A stretch of 64,000 bases of DNA, from the NCBI RefSeq assembly GCF_001426525.1, contig NZ_LMEW01000012.1, forward strand, positions 456,332-520,331, in the 5' to 3' direction. The position numbers and the translations under genes are program-made. The stretch comes from Massilia sp. Root133. Its GTDB lineage: Bacteria > Pseudomonadota > Gammaproteobacteria > Burkholderiales > Burkholderiaceae_D. Shown one piece after another: positions 58,801-64,000 of this stretch. Position 1 is the stretch's first letter, and each line of letters opens with the position of its first letter. Below the pieces are notes generated by a model. The model saw nothing but the letters and a program-made list of their open reading frames with translations, was not told where the DNA came from and made no database searches.

Positions 58801-59931
58801 ATGCAAAACGCAGTCAAGCTTGTTCCGAACGTTCGTATCAACCTGTTGTCGTGCTTTGGTGCTGTCGCGTTGCTGGCAGTCGGTGGGAGCGCACTTGCCG
58901 CCACTAACATCTACGTGTCGCCCACGGGCTCCGATTCCAACCCGGGCACGCAAGCAGCGCCAGTGAAGACGATCACGCGTGCAGACGCGCTGGCAAGCGC
59001 TGGATCGACGGTCCACGTCGCCGCTGGAACATATTATGTGTCGGCACCTTCCTTGAGCAGTGCCGGCATCGTGACCCGGAAGAGCGGCACCTCGAGCGCG
59101 CGTATCCGTTTCGTGTCGGACGTGAAGTGGGGCGCCAAGATCGTCGTGTCGGGCACCGGTATCACCTGGGACTCGCGCGGCAACTATGTCGATATCGACG
59201 GCTTCCAGATCACCGGCTCGGGCCGTCATGGTCTCCTGGCTTCGGGGGCGTACCTGACGTTCAAGAACAACTATATCCACGATCTGACAGTCAGCGGCGG
59301 CTGCAATGGCAGCGGCGGCGCAGCGATCGACACGTATGGTCCGGTCGGTAACGTCCTCATCGACCGCAACGTGGTTCGTAACATCGGTTATCGCTATATC
59401 GGCGCATGCAACACGATCCAGGGCATCTATATCGCCAATGCCAACAACGTCGTCACGAACAATATTGTCTCGGGCGTTGCAATGGCCGGTATCCAGCAAT
59501 GGCACGGCGCCACCGCGTCGACGATCGTCAACAACACGTCGTTCCACAACAAGATCGGTATCCTGCTGGGCCAGGGCGACGCCGGCACCACGACCGGCTC
59601 GGCCAACAACTACGTCGCCAACAATATCGTCTACGACAACCGTGCTTACGGCGTGATCGAAATGGGCAAGATGGGCGGTAACAACCGTTATGCCAACAAC
59701 CTGGTCGCACGCAGCGGCACCAGCTGGAAAGTGAAGGGGTATGTGACCGGTTCGATTTCGTCGGATCCGCTGTTCAGGAATTACCTGGCGAACGGCACCG
59801 GCGACTACCGCGTGTACAGCAGCTCGCCCGCAATCGACCGCGGCACGTCGGCCAAGGCACCGACGATCGATTTCGCAGGCGTGGCCCGTCCGCGTGGCGC
59901 GGCAGTCGATGTCGGCGCTTACGAGTACTGA
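58801..59931 (+). CDS. Exported right-handed beta-helix protein of the exopolysaccharide locus
   Basis: A 376-residue protein with a signal peptide (LLSCFGAVALLAVGGSALA). IYVSPTGSDSNPGTQAAPVKTI is the DUF1565-like start of pectate-lyase-type helices, followed by rungs such as NNYIHDLTV, RNVVRNIG, NNIVSGVA and NNIVYDNRA. It closes with a choice-of-anchor-like DVGAYEY. No catalytic triad is assignable. As the first gene before export and co-polymerase genes, it may cut or modify the secreted polymer. A terminator follows, so it may be transcribed alone. Confidence 0.75.
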   Translation: MQNAVKLVPNVRINLLSCFGAVALLAVGGSALAATNIYVSPTGSDSNPGTQAAPVKTITRADALASAGSTVHVAAGTYYVSAPSLSSAGIVTRKSGTSSARIRFVSDVKWGAKIVVSGTGITWDSRGNYVDIDGFQITGSGRHGLLASGAYLTFKNNYIHDLTVSGGCNGSGGAAIDTYGPVGNVLIDRNVVRNIGYRYIGACNTIQGIYIANANNVVTNNIVSGVAMAGIQQWHGATASTIVNNTSFHNKIGILLGQGDAGTTTGSANNYVANNIVYDNRAYGVIEMGKMGGNNRYANNLVARSGTSWKVKGYVTGSISSDPLFRNYLANGTGDYRVYSSSPAIDRGTSAKAPTIDFAGVARPRGAAVDVGAYEY

Positions 59932-59977
59932 TCGCACCGGCTCACGCTGATCTGATCATCTCGCACTAGCGAGAACG

Positions 59978-60012
59978 ATACCCGCATCGAAGTTCGATGC
60001 GGGTATTTTTAT
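59978..60012 (+). terminator. Intrinsic terminator after the beta-helix gene
   Basis: ATACCCGCATCGA (59978-59990) pairs with TCGATGCGGGTAT (59994-60006) around a three-base loop, followed by TTTTATTT. It separates the beta-helix gene from the export genes. Confidence 0.9.
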
Positions 60013-60171
60013 TTCCGCGCCGCATATACGCACACTCGCGGGCAAACTGTTGCCGCTGGCGTTAATGCTGACCTGAGCCTGCCGTTTGACGTGCGCCAAA
60101 GCCATTCCGGGTAGCGGGCTTACCCTGACTCGGATCGCCAGGGGTTGGCAGCACATTCCGACAGGCAAATC

Positions 60172-61275
60172 ATGAGAGCTTCCTCTACGCAATGTATGGC
60201 GGCCGCCTTGCTGGCGCTCGCCTTAGGCGGATGCGCCCCCGTTATCCAGTTCCGCTCGCAGGACAAAGCGGGGACCGACGAACCCGCGCCGCCGACAGAA
60301 ATGATCACGGAACAACTGATCACCGTGGAACGGCAGCAGCATCAGGACGTGGCCAACCAGGGCCTGGACGAGCTGCTCGTGCAGAATCCGGCGCCCTACG
60401 CGATCGGCAGCGGCGACGTGCTGTCCATCGTGGTCTGGGACCACCCTGAACTGGCCGGGACTGCCGTAAACGCGTCCCCTGGCGCACCCGATCCCAGCGG
60501 AGCGAACGCGGCGCCGCCGGGTTTCGTGGTCGACCATCTCGGGCGCATCCAGTTTCCGCTCATCGGCCTCGTGCCCGTCGAGGGCCTGACCGAGGAGGAG
60601 GCCCGCGCGGTCCTGACGAAGAAACTTTCCAGGTATCTTGCGGGCCCGAACGTCACGTTGCGGGTCCAGTCCTACCGCAGCAAGCGCGTGTACATCGACG
60701 GCGAGGTCAAGGCCCCCGGCCTGCAAGCCATCAACGACATCCCGATGACCCTCGTCGAGGCGCTCAACCGTGCCGGCGGCCTGCTGCCCACCGCCGACCA
60801 GAGCAGGATCGTCCTCGAGCGCAGCCAGCAGCGCTACCGCGTCAACCTGCGCGACCTCGTGCAGAAGGGCATCAATCCCGGACTGGTCATGCTCAAGCCG
60901 GGCGACGTGGTCCGCGTGCAATCGCGAGACGAAAGCAAGGTCTTCGTTTCCGGCGAGGTCATCACGCCCAAGGCGCTGACGATGCACGATGGGCGCCTCA
61001 CCCTGAACGAGGCGCTCGGCGAGAGCGGCGGCATCAGTCCGCTGAGCGGCGACGCGCGGCAGGTCTACGTGGTGCGCAAGACGTCCGGCCGGACCCGCGT
61101 GTTCCGGCTCGACGCCCGCGAGGCCAGTTCGCTGGCGCTGGCCGAAGGCTTCGAATTGCAGCCCAAGGACATCGTCTACGTGGCAGCGACGCCCCTGGCT
61201 AACTGGAACCGGAACCTGAGCCTCCTGTTTCCGGGCGCACTGACGTCGGCCGTCAGCGCCACCACGCGGCCCTGA
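60172..61275 (+). CDS. Outer-membrane polysaccharide export lipoprotein
   Basis: A 367-residue OPX family protein (Wza/EpsE type). The ATG at 60172 gives a lipoprotein signal with Cys21 (LALGGC). The Poly_export domain is about 75-150 (YAIGSGDVLSIVVWDHPEL, FPLIGLVPVEGLT), followed by SLBB segments (YIDGEVKAPG, VFVSGEVITPKAL). It would form the periplasmic/outer-membrane channel for polymer secretion. An upstream TTG at 60145 is in frame but extends past the signal. The Wzc-like gene follows after 59 bases. Confidence 0.9.
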   Translation: MRASSTQCMAAALLALALGGCAPVIQFRSQDKAGTDEPAPPTEMITEQLITVERQQHQDVANQGLDELLVQNPAPYAIGSGDVLSIVVWDHPELAGTAVNASPGAPDPSGANAAPPGFVVDHLGRIQFPLIGLVPVEGLTEEEARAVLTKKLSRYLAGPNVTLRVQSYRSKRVYIDGEVKAPGLQAINDIPMTLVEALNRAGGLLPTADQSRIVLERSQQRYRVNLRDLVQKGINPGLVMLKPGDVVRVQSRDESKVFVSGEVITPKALTMHDGRLTLNEALGESGGISPLSGDARQVYVVRKTSGRTRVFRLDAREASSLALAEGFELQPKDIVYVAATPLANWNRNLSLLFPGALTSAVSATTRP

Positions 61276-61334
61276 AACCCGCGCACACGAACGCACGCTT
61301 GATCACGCACACGGAACCCTGCAGGAGCATGACC

Positions 61335-63617
61335 ATGAGCACCCTCGGCGAGTCGCATTCCCTGACACCTGTGGTCCATACGCCGCCTATCGTCAGCGTC
61401 CCTTTCGATCCGCGCGCGACAGCGGGTGGGGCAGACGACCCGCCTTTCGACCTCAAGAGCCACCTGCACACACTCTATGACAGCCGCTGGCTGATCGGCG
61501 GAATCACGGCCCTCATCACGCTGGCAGCCGTACTGTACGCGCTGCTTGCGATGCCGGTGTTCGAAGCGGACCTGCTGATCCACGTCGAGGAGGAAAGCCC
61601 GAACGCCACGAAGAACATCCTCAGCGAAGCGTCGTCGCTGTTCGAGACCAAGAAGGCAGCCATCGCCGAGATGGAGTTGCTGCGCTCGCGGATGGTCGTA
61701 TCGCGCGCGATCGACAACCTGCAGCTGTACATCGACACGCAGCCGAAGTATTTCCCTGTCGCCGGATTCTGGTTCGCCAACCAGAACAGCGGCGCGCTGT
61801 CTGAACCGGGACTGTTCGGCTACGGCGGCTATGTCTGGGGTGGGGAAAGGGCCGAAGTTTCGCTTTTCGAGGTACCCGAGGCCTGGCTGGGCCGCGAGTT
61901 CGCACTGACGTCATTGGGGAGCGGGCGCTTCCGTTTTTCCGGCGGCGGGCAGCGCACCGTTTTCGACGGCATCGTCGGCCAGCGCTACCGCGTGCCGACG
62001 CCGGAGGGGACCATCGAGCTGAAGGTCGATCGGATCCAGGCGAAGGCCGGCGCGCGTTTCCGCCTGCGCCGCATCTCGAGGGTGGCCATGATCCAGGCGA
62101 TCCAGAGCGCCCTCGTGATCTCGGAACAGGGCAAGCAGTCCGGCGTGATCGAGGTCAAGCTGCAGGGCGAGAATGCCCAGCGCACCTACGCGGTCCTGCG
62201 CGAGATCGGGCGCGAGTACATGCGCCAGAATCTGGCGCGCAAGACCGAGGAAGCGGAAAAGTCGCTGGCCTTCCTGAACCAGCAACTGCCGATCCTCAAG
62301 CGCCAGCTCGAGCAGGCCGAAGACCGCTACAACCAGTTCCGCAACACCCACGGCACCGTGGACCTGCAGGAAGAGGCCAAGGAAATGCTCGCGCAGGCGG
62401 CAGCGACGCGCACCCGCAGCCTCGACCTGATCCAGAAAAAAACAGAATTGCTGGGACGCTTCACGGAAGACCATCCGATCATCGCGACCATCAATCGCCA
62501 GCGCAAGGAAGCCCAGGCGGAAATCGATGACGTCAACGCGCGCATCAAGGCCTTGCCGGCACTGGAGCAGGAAGAAGCGCGACTGACCCGGGACATCAAG
62601 GTCAGCACGGACCTGTACACGGCACTGTCGAACACGGCCCAGCAGTTGCGACTGATTTCGGTGGGCCGGGTGAGCAACGTGCGCATGGTCGATGAGCCGG
62701 TGCCGCCCGAAAAGCCGCTCAAGCCGAACCGTCCCTTGATCGTCGCGCTCGCGGTGGTCACGGGGCTCTTGCTCGGCACCATGATCGCGTTTGCACGCAA
62801 TGCGATGAAGGGCGGCATCGACGATCCGCAGAAGATCGAGCGCTTGCTGCATGCCCGTGTGGTCTATGCCACGATCCCGCACAGCAGCAACCAGGACAAG
62901 CTGATGCACAAGGCGCGGGGCGGCATGGAGCCCTTGCCTCTGCTGGCCCGTGTCATTCCCGGGGACGCCGCCGTGGAAAGCCTGCGCAGCTTCCGGGCTG
63001 CCCTGCAGTTCGCGATGCCCCACTTCAGGAACAACATCGTCATGTTCGCCGGGCCGACCCACGGCCTCGGCAGGTCCTTCGTGCTGACGAACTTCGCAGC
63101 CGTGATGGCGGCCAGCGGCAAGCGGGTGTTGCTGATCGATGCGGACTTCCGCAGCGGCCACCTGCACCGCTACTTCGGCGTCAGTCGCGACCAGGGATTG
63201 TCCAAGGCCATCAATGGATCGATGCGGATCGAAGACGTCGTGCACCACGAGGTCTTCGAGAATCTCGACTTCATCCCGACGGGCCCGTTGCCGCCGAACC
63301 GCTCGGACTTTTTGCTGCACGTGAATTTCAGCACGTTACTCGAAGCCGCCGGCGCCAACTACGACCTGGTGCTGATCGACACGCCGCCGGTCCTGCTGGC
63401 CTCCGACGCCCTCATCATCGGCAATCACGCCGGTGCCATATTCCTCCTCACGCGCGCGCGCGTCACGACCGACGCCGAGATCACGGAATCGATCAAGCGT
63501 CTGAACCATGCAGGCCTTTCGCCGCGCGGGGTGCTGTTCAACGACATGGCCTTGCGAATTGGCTCCGGTCGTACGCGATACATCGACGATGCGGCGCAGC
63601 TGGGCTACTCGGCCTAG
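61335..63617 (+). CDS. Wzc-like polysaccharide co-polymerase with altered Walker A
   Basis: A 760-residue inner-membrane protein. GGAG at 61324-61327 is seven bases from the ATG at 61335 and one base from the ATG at 61329, so 61335 is chosen. TM1 is about 52-76, a Wzz-type periplasmic helical region follows, and TM2 is about 468-490. The cytoplasmic BY-kinase-like domain has Walker A' LLIDADFRSG (Asp602, Asp604) and Walker B VLIDTPPVL (Asp682). The Walker A reads GPTHGLGRSF, with Arg580 where Lys is expected. The C-terminus has only two Tyr (749, 758) instead of a cluster. It probably sets chain length; kinase activity is doubtful. Confidence 0.88.
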   Translation: MSTLGESHSLTPVVHTPPIVSVPFDPRATAGGADDPPFDLKSHLHTLYDSRWLIGGITALITLAAVLYALLAMPVFEADLLIHVEEESPNATKNILSEASSLFETKKAAIAEMELLRSRMVVSRAIDNLQLYIDTQPKYFPVAGFWFANQNSGALSEPGLFGYGGYVWGGERAEVSLFEVPEAWLGREFALTSLGSGRFRFSGGGQRTVFDGIVGQRYRVPTPEGTIELKVDRIQAKAGARFRLRRISRVAMIQAIQSALVISEQGKQSGVIEVKLQGENAQRTYAVLREIGREYMRQNLARKTEEAEKSLAFLNQQLPILKRQLEQAEDRYNQFRNTHGTVDLQEEAKEMLAQAAATRTRSLDLIQKKTELLGRFTEDHPIIATINRQRKEAQAEIDDVNARIKALPALEQEEARLTRDIKVSTDLYTALSNTAQQLRLISVGRVSNVRMVDEPVPPEKPLKPNRPLIVALAVVTGLLLGTMIAFARNAMKGGIDDPQKIERLLHARVVYATIPHSSNQDKLMHKARGGMEPLPLLARVIPGDAAVESLRSFRAALQFAMPHFRNNIVMFAGPTHGLGRSFVLTNFAAVMAASGKRVLLIDADFRSGHLHRYFGVSRDQGLSKAINGSMRIEDVVHHEVFENLDFIPTGPLPPNRSDFLLHVNFSTLLEAAGANYDLVLIDTPPVLLASDALIIGNHAGAIFLLTRARVTTDAEITESIKRLNHAGLSPRGVLFNDMALRIGSGRTRYIDDAAQLGYSA

Positions 63618-63675
63618 CGCTTCGCGGCGCGAACCTTCAGCTGGCAGGACCAGAACCCAACCCGCCAGGCCAACG

Positions 63676-64000
63676 ATGAAGACAATGATGCGAAGCCTGT
63701 TTGCAGCGTTCTCATTGGGGCGATCCCCGGGTTCGCACTTGAACCTGTCTGCCACCATTGGCGCGACCGTCGCCCGCCAGATCCTGTCAGGTTCCTTGTA
63801 CTTTGCCGGGATGTGCATCACCGCGCGGCTGCTCGGGCCGGCGGGTAACGGGGTGCTGGCCACGGCAATGTTGCTGCCCCAGGCGCTGTACGCATTTCTC
63901 AACCTCGGCATGGGCGCGAGCCACGTGTACCACCTGAGCTCCGGTTCCGGCAATCCACGGCAGATGCGCGCCGCGAACTGGATTCTTGCAGCCCTGCTAT
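63676..64000 (+). CDS. Oligosaccharide flippase-like protein, 5' part (runs off the window)
   Basis: An open frame from ATG 63676 to the right edge gives 108 residues with no stop. After a basic start (MKTMMRSLF) come ATVARQILSGSLYFAGMCITARLLGPAGNGVLATAMLL and GMGASHVYHLS, the pattern of the first spans of Wzx/MATE-type lipid-linked oligosaccharide flippases. Its place after OPX and Wzc-like genes supports the call. The rest is outside the window. Confidence 0.75.
   Translation, partial: MKTMMRSLFAAFSLGRSPGSHLNLSATIGATVARQILSGSLYFAGMCITARLLGPAGNGVLATAMLLPQALYAFLNLGMGASHVYHLSSGSGNPRQMRAANWILAALL

Overview
The window is high-GC DNA from a betaproteobacterium, most likely an Oxalobacteraceae member close to Massilia. 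The reasons are the codon use, a PEP-CTERM protein, the Burkholderiales-type carAB-greA-yhbY-rlmE-ftsH-folP-glmM block, an LplT/alr/radA group, and several families of short palindromic intergenic repeats. The family assignment is an inference. No phage, insertion sequence, CRISPR array or plasmid function is visible.

Positions 1-20085 form a plant cell-wall polysaccharide utilisation locus that best fits fucosylated, galactosylated and arabinosylated xyloglucan. It holds the end of a TonB-dependent receptor, a GH35 beta-galactosidase, a GH51 arabinofuranosidase, a GH3 enzyme, a secreted GH74 xyloglucanase lipoprotein, a PEP-CTERM protein, two paralogous GH2 enzymes, a beta-helix/PDZ protein and a GH29 fucosidase. 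No GH31 alpha-xylosidase is present, so part of the locus may lie to the left of the window.

Positions 20362-33814 hold a membrane GGDEF-EAL c-di-GMP protein overlapping an orphan Tat-exported molybdopterin subunit, a thioredoxin-like protein, a tightly overlapped tsaB-rimI-UDG-DUF1853 operon, lplT, alr, radA and a PilZ protein.

Positions 34224-40944 are the phosphate regulon. Tandem Pho boxes precede pstS, a hairpin separates pstS from pstCAB, and phoU, phoB and phoR follow. After a REPIN-like repeat come a patatin-like lipoprotein and a GlcG/HbpS-like protein.

Positions 42609-54100 are core housekeeping genes: carA (strong promoter, long leader, TTG start), carB, greA, a DUF4149 membrane protein, yhbY, rlmE, ftsH, folP and glmM, followed by tRNA-Pro(TGG) and tRNA-Arg(TCT).

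Positions 54191-58498 carry a metallo-beta-lactamase-fold lipoprotein, a cytoplasmic GH1-like glycosidase and a TonB/TolA-like protein with five tandem 51-bp repeats. From 58640 to the right edge an exopolysaccharide locus begins: an AT-rich leader, an exported beta-helix protein, an outer-membrane polysaccharide export lipoprotein, a Wzc-like co-polymerase with an altered Walker A motif, and the start of a flippase.

All family calls rest on motifs read by eye. No database search was run.
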